DNA from: Luteimicrobium album
GTDB lineage: Bacteria > Actinomycetota > Actinomycetes > Actinomycetales > Cellulomonadaceae
Assembly (NCBI RefSeq): GCF_030161555.1
Contig: NZ_BSUK01000001.1
Location: forward strand, 1,612,001-1,676,000
Reading direction: 5' to 3'
DNA: 64,000 bases
Shown here: positions 17,968 through 28,160 of the stretch, one piece after another
Position numbering within the stretch: position 1 is the stretch's first letter
How the letters are laid out: each line of letters opens with the position of its first letter
Made by a program: the position numbers and the translations under genes
The notes under the pieces: model-generated
What the model was told of the DNA's origin: nothing
The model's database searches: none
The model's input: the letters and a program-made list of their open reading frames with translations, nothing else

Positions 17968-18687
17968 CTACCTTCCGATCCCGTGCGAGCGGAGCCACTG
18001 CAGCGCCGTGGGCCGCCAGCTGCGTCCGTCGGGGAGGGCGGCGAGACCGAGGCCGTGCTCGCCGCGGGGGTAGACGTGCGCCTCGACCTCGCAGCGCGCG
18101 TTGATCAGCGCAGCTGCCAGGGCCACCGTGTGCGACGCGGGCACGACTTCGTCGTCGGCCGTGTGCCACACGAAGACAGGCGGAGTCGTGTCGTCGACAC
18201 GTTGCTCGACCGACAGGGCACGTGCGAGCGTGGCGCGCTCTCGGCCCGGCGCACCCGACAACAGCGACTTCCGTGACCCCTGGTGAGGTGATCGGACCAT
18301 CGAGACGACGGGGTACCCGAGCAGGACGAGGTCAGGTCGCGCGCGATCCGGCCCAAGCTCGGCGGTTGTCGCCGTGGCCGCGAGCCCGGCGAGGTGGCCG
18401 CCGGCCGAGAAGCCGAGCAACGCGACGGGCCCCATCACCGCGCCGTAGCGGCCGGCACGAACGTCCGCGACGGCACCGAGGACCTCGCCCAGCACGATCG
18501 AGGCCGGGGACGGGTCGACCGTGTAGTCGAGGACGCCCGCCCGGATCCCCTCGGACGCGAGCCACTGCGCCACCTGGATGCCCTCGTGCTCCGCGCGCAG
18601 GCGGTAGCCGCCGCCCGGGAGCACCACCACGAACCCGTCGCGGTGCGCCAGCGCCGGATCCCCGAGTCGGAGCGGAGGCGCCGTCAC
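17968..18687 (-). CDS. Alpha/beta-hydrolase (esterase/acetyl-esterase type)
   Basis: A 239-residue cytoplasmic alpha/beta-hydrolase. The oxyanion region is VVVLPGGGYRLRAEHEG, the nucleophile elbow ALLGFSAGGHLAG, the acid WHTADDEVVPASH and the base GEHGLGL, all in the order of acetyl-xylan-esterase-like family members. The GTG start at 18687 overlaps the GH1 stop by GTGA, so it is the last gene of the ABC-GH42-GH1 unit. The likely task is removal of acetyl or other acyl groups from imported oligosaccharides. The ester substrate is an inference from context. Confidence 0.85.
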   Translation of the reverse strand: MTAPPLRLGDPALAHRDGFVVVLPGGGYRLRAEHEGIQVAQWLASEGIRAGVLDYTVDPSPASIVLGEVLGAVADVRAGRYGAVMGPVALLGFSAGGHLAGLAATATTAELGPDRARPDLVLLGYPVVSMVRSPHQGSRKSLLSGAPGRERATLARALSVEQRVDDTTPPVFVWHTADDEVVPASHTVALAAALINARCEVEAHVYPRGEHGLGLAALPDGRSWRPTALQWLRSHGIGR

Positions 18688-19931
18688 GCCGCCGAGCCAC
18701 GTGCCCGAGGTCGAGACGGTACGACTCCCGTGCGAGCGACGTCGCCCAGCCAGCGGAGCGACGGCTTCGGTCGCCGCTCGAAGGTCTCGCGGTCCCAGGC
18801 CACGAGGCCGAACGTCGGGTCGTAGCTGCCCCACTCGTAGTTGTCCAGCAGCGACCAGTAGAGGTAGCCGCGGACGTCGACACCGTCGTCGAGGGCCGCG
18901 CGAACCCCTTCGAGCGCCGCTGCCGTGTGATCGATGCGTCGTTCGTCGTCGCGGGTGGCGAGGCCGCTCTCGGTGACGATCAGAGGGGTCCCACGCCCGA
19001 GCTCCCACGAGTGGCGCAGGGCGTTGCCGAGCGCGGCCGGGTGGTACTCCCACCCCAGGATGTTCGTCTCGACCCCGGGCGGCAAGGGGAGCGGGCCGTC
19101 CGGACCGATGACGGTCCGGGAGTAGTTCTGGACCCCGATGAAGTCGTCGCCCGCGGCGGACTCGGTGAAGAAGTCCTCGCGATAGTAGCCGTAGTCCCGG
19201 GCCACGTCCTCGGCCCCGGGCAGCGGCTGGAAGTCCTGCGTCCCGATCGTCCAGCCGGTGAGCAGCCCGCCAGACGAGGCCAGGACCTCGCGTGCGCCGC
19301 GATGGGCGCGAACCAGGACCTCGGCGACGTGCACGTCCGGCTCGGGACGGCGCGAGGCGAGCATCTCGACGGCCTCCCAGTCCCGCAACGAGGCGAGCAT
19401 GTTGGGCTCGTTGATGGTGCACACCCAGGTGACGTCGTCGAGCACGGGCAGGACTCGTTCGACGTAGCGCGCGAACAGGTCGGGGGCATCGTCCTCCCGC
19501 CACCCGCCGCGCCGCGCGAACCACAGCGGGTTGGTGCAGTGGTGCAACGTCACCATGGGCTCCACGCCGCGGGTGCGGCACGCGTCGACCATGCGCCGGT
19601 AATGGTCGAGCTGGGCTCGCGAGAACGAGCCCTGCTCCGGCTCGATGCGCGCCCACTCCACGGAGAACCGGTACATGCCGAGACCGGCGTCCGCGACCAG
19701 CGCGACGTCCTCGGGATAGCGGTGGTAGGAGTCCACGGCGTCGTCGCTCGGCTCGGGCAGGTCGCTGTCGCGGCGATGCTCTCGCGTCCACCAGTCCGAC
19801 GTCGTGTTGTTGCCCTCGACCTGGTGTGCGGCGGTCGCGGCGCCCCACCAGAAGCCGGCAGGGAAGCGGAGCTCGGGCGTCGAGGCAGTTCCCGCGTCGT
19901 CGGGCGCGGGCGCCCGCCCTGTGGTGATCAT
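18684..19931 (-). CDS. GH1 beta-glycosidase
   Basis: A 415-residue glycoside hydrolase family 1 enzyme, cytoplasmic, with a retaining mechanism. The N-terminal signature is FPAGFWWGAATAAHQVEGNN. The acid/base Glu is in CTINEPN near residue 174 and the nucleophile Glu in LIVTESGLA near 319. YLYWSLLDNYEWGSYDPTFG is the conserved C-terminal part. It would cleave beta-glucosides or beta-galactosides. It overlaps the GH42 stop by ATGA at its start and the esterase by GTGA at its end, so translation is coupled along the unit. Confidence 0.94.
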   Translation of the reverse strand: MITTGRAPAPDDAGTASTPELRFPAGFWWGAATAAHQVEGNNTTSDWWTREHRRDSDLPEPSDDAVDSYHRYPEDVALVADAGLGMYRFSVEWARIEPEQGSFSRAQLDHYRRMVDACRTRGVEPMVTLHHCTNPLWFARRGGWREDDAPDLFARYVERVLPVLDDVTWVCTINEPNMLASLRDWEAVEMLASRRPEPDVHVAEVLVRAHRGAREVLASSGGLLTGWTIGTQDFQPLPGAEDVARDYGYYREDFFTESAAGDDFIGVQNYSRTVIGPDGPLPLPPGVETNILGWEYHPAALGNALRHSWELGRGTPLIVTESGLATRDDERRIDHTAAALEGVRAALDDGVDVRGYLYWSLLDNYEWGSYDPTFGLVAWDRETFERRPKPSLRWLGDVARTGVVPSRPRARGSAA

Positions 19932-21988
19932 GCGTCCTCTCCGTCGAGTTGTCCGTCGAGCTGCTGGTGCGAGGATGGGACCTCGTCCACCACCAAGACG
20001 CCGCCGGCCTGGATCTCCGTGACCCCTGACAGAAGCCGGCCCGAGACGAGGTCCCTCCCGTGGACGTCGACCTTGCCTGCGTGCTCGAGGTGGCTGAGGC
20101 AGAAGAGGAAGCTCCGGCCCTGGCCGCTGCGTCGGACGAGGTCGATCCCGGCGTCGGCGGCTGCAACGGGCAGCACGCCGGCCCGCGCGACGACGTCCTG
20201 GAGCAGCCGCGCGAGCGCTGCCTGCTCGAGGACGCACGACACGTAGGTCACCGTCCCTTCGTCGAGCGCGCGCCGGGTGATCGCAGGCAGCCCCGAGAGC
20301 GGCCCGCTGGCGTACGCCGCGACGACCTCGGTGCCGTCCGCGACGTGCACGTGCTCGGTCCAGACTCTGACGACGCTCCCGTCGTCGAGGTCGACCGTCT
20401 CGTGCTCCTGCAGCGGAAGGAACTCCTCCGACCATGCCCCCAGGAGCCCGCGGAACGCGCCGGGGTAGCCGCCGGGGATCACCCGTGCCGTGTCGTCCAC
20501 CACGCCGGACAGTGCTGTGACCACCACGTGGGCGCCGCGGCGCGCGGCATCCTCCAGTCGCCCCGCGAGGCCGCTGTGAGCGAGATATGTCGTCGGCACG
20601 ACGATCACGCGCCTGTCGTCGAGCGCTGCCCGCTCGGCCGCGTCCGCGGCCGGGACGACGTCGACGGCGACCTGCCGGTCGAAGAGCGCCGTGTAGGCGG
20701 CCGCCGGGACGTCGGCGTAGCGGACGTCGACGCTGGGCGGCCGAGCTGCCTCCAGCGCCCACTGCGACGGGACGTCCCACAGCAGGACCACCTGCGCGCG
20801 TTCGACGCGCGTCCCCTGCACGGGCGCGAGCCGTCGCAGGACGTCGCCGAGCTCGACGACCTCGCGCCACACGCGGGTCCCGGTCCCGGCGTGCGGGAGC
20901 ATCGCGGAGTGGAACTGCTCGCTGCCCGCCAGCGACGCACGCCACTGGAAGAACATCGCCCCGTCCGCGCCGCGTGCGACGTGGGTCAACGAGTCGCGCA
21001 GCATCTCGCCGGGCTCCTTGGTGCGGTTCCTGGCCTGCCAGTTGACGGCGCTCGTCGAGTGCTCCATGAGGAGCCAGGGCTCGCCACGCGCGAGCCCGCG
21101 GGTGCGGTCCGCGCTGAGGGCGAGCTCGACGTGGCGGCGAGAATCGGCCGCGACCGTGTAGTGGTCGTTGGCGACGAGGTCGACGTGGTCGCGCCACGTG
21201 GCGTAGTCCACGGCATCCTGCGCCTGCGCGACCATGAAGTTGGTCGTCACGGGCACGGCCGGGGTGACACGCCGCAGGATCTCGACCTCGTGGCGATAGT
21301 GGCCGAGCAGAGCGTCCGAGCAGAACCGCCGGTAGTCGAGAGCGAGCGCCGGGTCGGGCGGGTTCCGCGACGCCCGCGGCGACTGGACGTCGTCGAACGA
21401 GGACAGCCCGTGCCCCCAGAACGCGGTGCCCCACGCCTCGTTGAGCGTGCCGACGTCGCCGTAGCGGCGGGCGAGCCAGGACCGGAAGCGGCGAGCGCAC
21501 GCCTGGCAGAAGCATTGGGCGTTCTCGTTTCCGAGCTCGTTCGACACGTGCCACAGGCGCACGGCGGGATGGTCACCGAACGTCTCGGCGACGTGCGTGA
21601 CGATACGTTCCGCCTGCGCGGAGAACACGTCCGAGCTGGGACACCAGGAGAGGCGCCCACCAGCGGGCACCCGGCGGCCGTGCGCGTCCTCGAGCTGCAT
21701 CTCCGGGTGCGCACGCACGAGCCACGGTGGCGGTGACGCGGTGGGTGTCGCCAGGTTGACGCCGATGTCCGCGTCAGCCAGCCGGTCGAGCACACGACCG
21801 AACCACGCGTCGTCGTACACACCCGGGTAGGGCTCGAGCGCCGACCAGGCGAAGATCCCGAGGCTGACGCGGTTCACGCCGGCCTCGCGCATCAGGGCGA
21901 CGTCCTCCTCGACCGTCTCGGCGGGCCACTGCTCGGGGTTGTAGTCGGCGCCGAAGACGAGGGCGCCCGGGGCGGGTCTCGTCCTCAT
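19928..21988 (-). CDS. GH42 beta-galactosidase
   Basis: A 686-residue family 42 beta-galactosidase, cytoplasmic. FGADYNPEQWPAETVEEDVA opens the barrel. The acid/base Glu is in WHVSNELGNENAQCFCQAC near residue 149; its Cys residues fit the zinc site of the family. The nucleophile Glu is in WLLMEHSTSAVNWQ near 308. The trimerisation and C-terminal beta domains are present, so the length is normal. ATG 21988 overlaps the stop of the upstream permease (ATGA). With its ABC importer it points to uptake of beta-galactosides. Confidence 0.94.
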   Translation of the reverse strand: MRTRPAPGALVFGADYNPEQWPAETVEEDVALMREAGVNRVSLGIFAWSALEPYPGVYDDAWFGRVLDRLADADIGVNLATPTASPPPWLVRAHPEMQLEDAHGRRVPAGGRLSWCPSSDVFSAQAERIVTHVAETFGDHPAVRLWHVSNELGNENAQCFCQACARRFRSWLARRYGDVGTLNEAWGTAFWGHGLSSFDDVQSPRASRNPPDPALALDYRRFCSDALLGHYRHEVEILRRVTPAVPVTTNFMVAQAQDAVDYATWRDHVDLVANDHYTVAADSRRHVELALSADRTRGLARGEPWLLMEHSTSAVNWQARNRTKEPGEMLRDSLTHVARGADGAMFFQWRASLAGSEQFHSAMLPHAGTGTRVWREVVELGDVLRRLAPVQGTRVERAQVVLLWDVPSQWALEAARPPSVDVRYADVPAAAYTALFDRQVAVDVVPAADAAERAALDDRRVIVVPTTYLAHSGLAGRLEDAARRGAHVVVTALSGVVDDTARVIPGGYPGAFRGLLGAWSEEFLPLQEHETVDLDDGSVVRVWTEHVHVADGTEVVAAYASGPLSGLPAITRRALDEGTVTYVSCVLEQAALARLLQDVVARAGVLPVAAADAGIDLVRRSGQGRSFLFCLSHLEHAGKVDVHGRDLVSGRLLSGVTEIQAGGVLVVDEVPSSHQQLDGQLDGEDA

Positions 21989-22922
21989 CCCTTCACGCTC
22001 CCGTCGGCCAGGCCGGAGATGAAGGAGCGCTGGTTGAAGAGGAAGACCGCGAGGACAGGGAGCGTGATGAGGACTGCGCCGGCCATCAGCGGGCCGTACT
22101 GGACGTTCCCGGTGGCGTTGAACTGCGCGAGCGCGAGCTGGACTGTGTAGGCCTTCTCCGAGGTGGTCGTCACGAGCGGCCAGAGGAAGTCGTCCCACGT
22201 GCCGGTGAACGAGAAGATGGCGACGACGGCGAGCAGGGGCCTCGCGAGGGGAGGTAGACGCCCCAGAAGATCCGCAGCTCGCTGGCGCCGTCGAGGCGCG
22301 CCGCCTCGGCGAGCTCGCCCGGCATCGTCGAGAAGTACTGGCGGGACAGGAAGATGTTCATCGCGCCGACGAGGTGCGGGATCGAGATACCGAGGAGCGT
22401 GTTGAGCAGGCCGGTGCCGCCGACGCCGAACAGGTCGTTCCCGCCTGTGAGCGGGATCGACCTCGTCATGAGGAACAGCGGGATCATCGTCACCGAGACC
22501 GGGATCGCGGTCGTCGCGACGATGGCGAAGAAGGCGACGCCGCTGCCCGGGAACTTGAGGCGGGCGAAGGCGTAGCCCGCGAGCGGCGCGACGATGCAGT
22601 TCACGAGCACGGCCAGCGCGCCGACGACGAGCGAGTTGCCGAGCGCGCGCAGCAGGTCGATCTGGTGCAGCGCGGCGTCGAAGTTGGCCAGCGTGGGGTG
22701 GGCCGGAAACAGGCTGACCGAGCCGAAAGCCTGGTCCTCGGGTGTGAACGCGAGCGAGAGCATCCACATGAAGGGGACGAGCACGAGCACGGTGACGACC
22801 ACGAGGAGCGCGATCCGTGTCGAGTTCGCCGCCCGACGCTGGCCGCTGCGCGAGAGTGTGCGGCGGGCCGTGCCGGGCCCGTCGCGGCGCCCGGTCGCCG
22901 GTGTCAGGGTCTGGGTCGCCAT
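21985..22922 (-). CDS. Carbohydrate ABC transporter permease (MalG type), frame broken once
   Basis: A membrane permease of about 312 residues from the CUT1 sugar class with six hydrophobic segments. The EAA loop reads ELAEAARLDGASELRIFWGV. Most of the protein is in one frame; the last two helices (ARPLLAVVAIFSFTGTWDDF to FISGLADGSVKG) are in another. One base added to the G run 22248-22251 (plus strand) joins VYLP to LARPLL. The ATG start at 22922 overlaps the stop of the first permease (TGATG). No ATPase gene is present, so a shared MsiK-like ATPase is likely. Confidence 0.9.
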
Positions 22923-23851
22923 CAGCGGGACCTCCCGAGCATGCCGCGCACCGAGATCACCGAGAGCCCGCCGATGAAGGCGAAGAGCACGAACGCCATT
23001 GCGGCGGACGAGCCGAACTGGTTGTACTGGAACGCGGTCGTGTAGATGAGGTAGTTGACGGTCGTCGTCGAGCCGAGCGGACCGCCCTGGGTGAGCACGT
23101 AGATCTCGGCGAAGCTCTGCGCCAGATAGATGATGTCCATCGCGACGACGAACACGAAGATCGGCCGCAGACCCGGCAGCGTGACGTAGCGGAACTGCGC
23201 CCACGGCCCGGCGCCGTCGACGCGGGCGGCCTCGTAGAGGTCCTTCGGGATGGACTGGAGCCCTGCGAGCACGAGGACCATGTTCGAGCCGAGCGCTTTC
23301 CAGATCCGCATGACGGCCGCGGCTGCGAGCGCCCAGTGCTCGTCGTGCAGGAGGTCCTGCGACGGCAGCCCGAGGTGGCCGAGCACCTCGTTGAACAGCC
23401 CGTTGGGCGAGTACATCCACAGCCAGATCATCGAGACCGCGGTGAGCGAGACGATGTTCGGGATGTAGAGCGCGGAACGCACCGACCCGACGCCACGGAA
23501 GGGTCGGTTGACGAGCAGCGCCAGCCCGGTCGCGATCGCGACGGTCAGGGGTAGCACCATGACGACGAACAGGGCCGTCACCTTGAGCGCGTTCCCGAAC
23601 TCGCCCGACGTGAAGATGTCCGTGTAGTTCGACAACCCTGCCCACTGCGGCGGTGTCCTGCGCAGCGGGTTGTAGCTGGTGAAGCTGAGCCAGAGCCCGT
23701 AGACCACGGGGACCAGGCTGAAGACGAGGATGTACAGCATCGCCGGTGTGGCCATGCCGAGGCCGGCGAGCGACTGTCGGGTCCAGCGTCGCGGCCGGCG
23801 GAGTTCCGCCGGCCGCGACGCGGTCCGACCCTGGACGGGGGTCGTGGTCAT
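22922..23851 (-). CDS. Carbohydrate ABC transporter permease (MalF type)
   Basis: A 309-residue inner-membrane permease with six helices and the CUT1 family signature. The EAA loop is DLYEAARVDGAGPWAQFRYV, followed by TLPGLRPIFVFV. An N-terminal cytoplasmic tail (MTTTPVQGRTASRPAELRR) precedes the first helix LGMATPAMLYILVFSLVPVV. It pairs with the second permease encoded directly after it with a one-base overlap, and its ATG overlaps the stop of the binding-protein gene (ATGA). Confidence 0.93.
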   Translation of the reverse strand: MTTTPVQGRTASRPAELRRPRRWTRQSLAGLGMATPAMLYILVFSLVPVVYGLWLSFTSYNPLRRTPPQWAGLSNYTDIFTSGEFGNALKVTALFVVMVLPLTVAIATGLALLVNRPFRGVGSVRSALYIPNIVSLTAVSMIWLWMYSPNGLFNEVLGHLGLPSQDLLHDEHWALAAAAVMRIWKALGSNMVLVLAGLQSIPKDLYEAARVDGAGPWAQFRYVTLPGLRPIFVFVVAMDIIYLAQSFAEIYVLTQGGPLGSTTTVNYLIYTTAFQYNQFGSSAAMAFVLFAFIGGLSVISVRGMLGRSR

Positions 23852-25202
23852 CGGCTCTTCTTCAGCACGGAGTCGACCTCCGTGCTCATCTTGGCGAGGG
23901 TGTCCTTCGTGGAGAGCTTGCCGTTGAGGGCCTGCTCGAGGTACGTGTCCATCGTGTCGCGCGCCTGGACCCAGCCGGCGACGTTCGGGTTGGGAACGAA
24001 CTGCTTGAACGCCTGGAGCGCCGCCTGCAGGACGGGCGAGTCCTTGACGTAGTCGGAGTCCGCCGCCGAGGTGCGGACCGGTAGGCCGCCGAACGACTGG
24101 ACGTACTGCAGGTTGACGTCCTTGCCGACCATGAACTCGATGAACTGCCAGGCGAGGTCCTTGCTCTTGGAGTCCTTGTTGATCATGAGGCCGGGACCGG
24201 CGCCACCGAATGCCTCGCCCTGCTCGCCGTCGGCGAGCTTCGGCGGCTGGATGACGCCGAGGTCGAGCTTCGGGTTGGCCTGCGCGATCTTGACGATGCC
24301 GTTGACGTTGAGGTTGGTGATTGACGCAGTGTCGAGGACGAGCGGCTGCTGCGCGGGGGATTGGCCGAGTACGTGACACCGATGCCGGTCGCGACCGGCT
24401 TGTTGCCGTCCCATCCGCGGTAGAGGCTCGTGTAGTAGTCGAGCGCGGCGGTTCCCTGCGGGGAGTTGAACGCGGTCGTGCCGTCGTCGTTGAGCTGCGT
24501 CCCGCCGGCGGAAGCGAGCAGCGTGGCGAAGGACTGCTGGCGTCCGATCGGGTCAGTCGCGAGCAGGATGCCCGACCGGGTGATCTTCCCGGACGAGTCG
24601 CGCTTGGTGAGCTTCGCGGCGGCGTCGCGGATGCCCTCCCAGGTCGTCGGAGGGTTGTCCGGGTCAAGGCCCGCCGCCTTGAAGTCCGCCTTGTCGTACG
24701 CGAGGAGCTGACCCTGCATCTGCAGCGGCACGAGGTACTGCTTGCCGCCGACCTGGCCGCCGGGGAGTGCGGCCCCGAGGTCGTCGCGGTCCGACTGGCT
24801 CAGCTTGTCGACGTACGGGGTGAGGTCCTCGATCCGGTCGTTGGTCACGAGGTCGGCGACGGCCGCCGGGCCGTTGCCGAACACGTCGGGCGCGGTGCCC
24901 GCAGCGAGCGCCGCAGAGAGCTTGGGCGACAGGTTGTCGTAGTCCACGTACGTGACGTCGACGTGCGCCCCGGTCTGCTTCTCGAACTCGGGGACCAGCG
25001 TCTTCTCGACGAGCTTGGACTCGTTCGGGTCGTTGCCGGGGAACCAGACGGACAGGCTCTTCGAGCCTGAGGTGCTTCCTCCGTCGTCGCCGTCACCCGA
25101 GGCGCCGCCAAGACCGCAGCCGGCGAGAGCGATCGCCGCGCTGGCGACGATCGCCCCCGCGGCCAGTCGCGGGCGGAGCGTGAGTGCCCTTGAAACTGCC
25201 AT
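23848..25202 (-). CDS. Sugar ABC transporter substrate-binding lipoprotein, frame broken once
   Basis: A binding protein of about 451 residues. The lipobox IALAGCGLGG gives a lipid-anchored Cys near residue 29. A Gly/Ser-rich linker and a CUT1 solute-binding fold follow (SLSVWFPGNDPNESKLVEKT; GTAPDVFGNGPAAVADLV; GQLLAYDKADFKAAGLDPDN). The C-terminal third is in another frame after the run of five G at 24355-24359 (plus strand); adding one base gives TYSANPPAQQPLVLDTASIT. It captures the sugar outside the membrane for the two permeases after it. Its start is 46 bp from the FAD-enzyme stop, so the FAD gene is probably in the same transcript. Confidence 0.9.
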
Positions 25203-25247
25203 AGTTTCCTCCTTCGGTGGTGCGTCGGTCGTCTGCGACCGCTCGCG

Positions 25248-26878
25248 TCAGTTCCGAATGGTGCGCGCCCACTCGGGCCATTCGAGGCAGAAGCCGAGCT
25301 CCTGCGAGAGGTGACGCTGGAAGTCCGCGAGCAGTCGCTCGTCGGCCCGGATCCCCCGGGGGCGACCTGGTGGTCCAGCGCATAGGACGCGGCCGCGCCC
25401 GCGGCCTCTCCGATGTTCCACTCCACGGGGTGCAGCCGATAGCAGCCGTTCGTGATGTGGGTCGTGCCGATGTTCTTCCCGCCGGCGAGCAGGTTGTCAA
25501 CACGCCGCGGAAGCAGCGCTCCGAGCGGGATCTGGAACGGGTAGCTCGAGACGTCCACGTAGGTGCGCGGGTGCTCGTGGCCGTCACGTCCGGTCGAGGG
25601 ATGCAGGTCGATGCGATAGGAGCCCACGCCCACGGTGTCGTGGAAGGTCGCCGCGCCGTCGGGGAGCCCGGCTCGCTCGCGAGCCTCGACGCCGACGTGC
25701 TCCTCGAGGACGCGGGTCTCGGCGAGGAGTCGTCGCGACTCCCGGATGTATGGGCGCATGGCCAGCCCGTCTGGGGTGCCCGTGACGTCGGGGCGCAGGC
25801 GCAAGCCCCGATAGCCGTTCGTGCCGTCGAGCGTGGGTGCCTCGGTCTGCATCCAGTAGACGAACGACAGGGCTTGCTCGCGCGCCTCGGCGAGGCTGCG
25901 GTCGCGTGTGGTCTCGTCGACACCGAGCAGTGGCCCCCGCCAGTAGTCGACCTGCGGCCAGTTCACGACGGTGATGTCGGACCGGTAGCGTCCGGCCGGG
26001 TAGTGCGCGGAGGACAGGACGCGGCGGAAGTTCCAGCGGTCGCGGTGCACGCCGCCCCGCGGGGAGTCGGGCGCCGCGAAGATCGCCTCGGTGCGCTCCT
26101 CGAGCGTGGTGGGCAGCACGTCGGTCCAGCTGAACAGCGGGCCCGGCCAGAACTCGGGCTTGTAGTCGCGCCAGGCGTCGTACCCGGCCGGGCGCTCGAT
26201 GGTGTGGTCCTCGCCTGGCAGGTAGTCGAGCGCGAAGCACCACGTGATGGCCTGCTGGTCGAGCGGAGCCGCAGGCCCGTCGACCGCGTGGAGCTCGCCC
26301 GTGTCGTCGCGTGACTCCGCGCCGATCACGTGCTCCACGCCGCCGAGCTCCAGCAGGTCGCCGAGCTCGGTCGCATCGATCACGTACGAGGCGACGAGGT
26401 CGTGCTCGTCGCCGGATCGCCGGTCGCGCACCGTGACCGACGCGATGCGGTCGCCATCGGTCGTGACGCGGACGGGCTCGTGCTCGCGCAGGACGACGAG
26501 CCGTCGATCGGCCTCGTACGGCGCGAGCATCTCGTCGATGGCCGCGAGCGCGGCGCGCGGCTCGTGGCACAGCGCGCTCACCCCACCCTGGCCGGGGTTC
26601 AGCCGGACCTCGGACGCGGCAGCCGGCGACAGCGGGTAGCTGCGGTGGTAGTAGGCGCGGATGCGGTCGCGGAGCTCGGCGTACGACCTCGTGCGCCCGG
26701 TGGCCTCGATCCACGGGTGCTCGTCCGGGGGTACGAGCTGACTGGTCAGCTGGCCGCCCAGCCACGTCGACTCCTCGGTGAGGACGACCCGCTTGCCCTC
26801 ACGTGCGGCGGCCAGGGCGGCTGCTATGCCACCCAACCCGCCCCCGACGACGGCGATGTCTGCCTGGTACTCGCTCAC
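25248..26878 (-). CDS. FAD-dependent oxidoreductase (FAD_oxidored type), frame broken once
   Basis: A flavoprotein of about 543 residues. The dinucleotide fold ADIAVVGGGLGGIAAALAAA opens the protein, followed by TEESTWLGGQLTSQLVPPDE and, late, VDNLLAGGKNIGTTHITNGC, typical of the PF12831-like FAD oxidoreductases that often accompany sugar ABC systems. The reaction is unknown. The C terminus shifts frame in the CCCCCGGGGG stretch at 25363-25372; one added base gives RGIRADERLLADFQRHLSQE and a stop at 25248. The GTG start at 26878 has AAGGAG 5 bp before it. It is the first gene behind the promoter element at 26907-26936. Confidence 0.85.
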
Positions 26879-26906
26879 TCGTGCTCCTTCGCAGTGGTTC
26901 GAGGAG

Positions 26907-26936
26907 TGATAGTAGCGCTTTAGGTGATGCGCATCA
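26907..26936 (-). promoter_or_regulatory. LacI-type regulated promoter of the FAD/ABC/GH42/GH1 unit (copy A)
   Basis: Read on the minus strand it has TTGATG (-35, beginning just upstream at 26938), a 17-base spacer and TACTAT (-10). The spacer contains TGATGCGCATCA, a perfect 12-base palindrome, and AAGCGCTA, a LacI-like half-site. Of its 30 bases, 26 are identical to copy B at 28161-28190 in the same orientation relative to transcription. The FAD gene starts 29 bp downstream. Confidence 0.75.
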
Positions 26937-26985
26937 ACTACCCAGGTTTCACTGCTCGCGATGCCGTGGCGGCCGATCGGAGGTC

Positions 26986-28062
26986 TCAGGCGGGGACGTG
27001 GACCTCGACCGGGAGGGTCGTGCGCTGAGGGCCGGCCCCGGGCTCCGTGATGAGGCGGACGAGGAGGCGTACCGCCTCCCTGCCCATCTCCCGGCGCGGG
27101 ATGACCAGCCCGCCCAGTCGCGCTGCAGCTTCCTCCTCGGGGGCACCGCCGAGGCTCAAGACCTGGAGGCGTGCGCCCGACGGCCGCGAACGAGCGACCT
27201 CGTCGACGCCGACGGCGTGCCGGGAGTTCTCGACCAGCAGGCAGTCGACCGAGTGCTCGCTCGCCCAGGTCACGAGCTGGGCGTAGTCCAGCAGCGACGG
27301 CTCCGGGGGCAGGGTCGCGAAGGTGGCGTCGTCTCGCTGGTTTGTCGGGCTGGCGCCGAGCGCCTCGCGAAAACCTTGCTGTCGCCCGGGTACGAGCTCG
27401 GGGGCGGAGGAACCGCGGACGAACGCGACGGTCCGCCCCGAGCGCAGGATCCTGTCCGTGAGCTCGCGTGTCGCCGAGCGGTAGTCGGCCGCGACGTACG
27501 ACAGCTCGACCCCTGGGATCTCGCGTCGTCCGATGAACACGAACGGGTAGGCCTCGGCGGCGAGACGGCGGATCTCGTCGGCGGACTCGTCCCACCCGGC
27601 GAGGACGCCGCCGTCCGCGAGCTGCATGCCGTTGGTGCCCTCGGGGTAGAGCGAGCGCTGGCCCGCCTTGTCCTTGGCGGCGGTGAGCAGCAGCAGGTTG
27701 TAGCCCTCTTCCTCGGCCGCCTCCTCTACGCCGACCAGGAACTCGTAGAAGAAGTCCTCCTTGGCGAGAGGGAAGATCCGTTGAAAGGTGAAGACGCCGA
27801 TCAGGCGGTTGGTCCCGCCGGCGAGGCCGCGGGCCGCAAGGTTCGGGGCGTAGCCAAGCTCCTGCACGGCCTTCCGGACGCGTTGGCGGGTCGCGTCCGA
27901 GACCCGGATGTTGCCGTACTGGCGGTCGTTGATGACGGCCGAGACGATGCTGACGGAGACGCCGGCCTGCCGGGCGACGTCCGCCTGGGTGGGACGCCGA
28001 CGCACCCTGGGGGCGACGTCCGTGCCCGTGCTCGTTTCGTCCCGACGTCCCGCTGTGCCCAC
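26986..28062 (-). CDS. LacI-family transcriptional regulator of the glycan locus
   Basis: A 358-residue sugar-responsive repressor. The N-terminal helix-turn-helix reads PTQADVARQAGVSVSIVSAV, followed by the hinge region ATRQRVRKAVQELGYAPNLA and a periplasmic-binding-protein-like effector domain. The start is GTG 28062, with AGGAGG 5 bp before it; an in-frame extension to 28353 lacks family sequence and crosses the divergent promoter. It sits between two copies of one promoter/operator element (26907-26936 and 28161-28190), so it is the obvious regulator of both flanking units. The inducer is probably an oligosaccharide of the pathway. Confidence 0.93.
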   Translation of the reverse strand: MGTAGRRDETSTGTDVAPRVRRRPTQADVARQAGVSVSIVSAVINDRQYGNIRVSDATRQRVRKAVQELGYAPNLAARGLAGGTNRLIGVFTFQRIFPLAKEDFFYEFLVGVEEAAEEEGYNLLLLTAAKDKAGQRSLYPEGTNGMQLADGGVLAGWDESADEIRRLAAEAYPFVFIGRREIPGVELSYVAADYRSATRELTDRILRSGRTVAFVRGSSAPELVPGRQQGFREALGASPTNQRDDATFATLPPEPSLLDYAQLVTWASEHSVDCLLVENSRHAVGVDEVARSRPSGARLQVLSLGGAPEEEAAARLGGLVIPRREMGREAVRLLVRLITEPGAGPQRTTLPVEVHVPA

Positions 28063-28160
28063 TGTGCCTCCTGCCGAGCGGCTGTCGCCGCGGTGCGTGC
28101 GCCGACAGCGGCGCTCTCGGCATCGAGCCGACCTTATCGCTCTCATCGCGACGCATCTTG

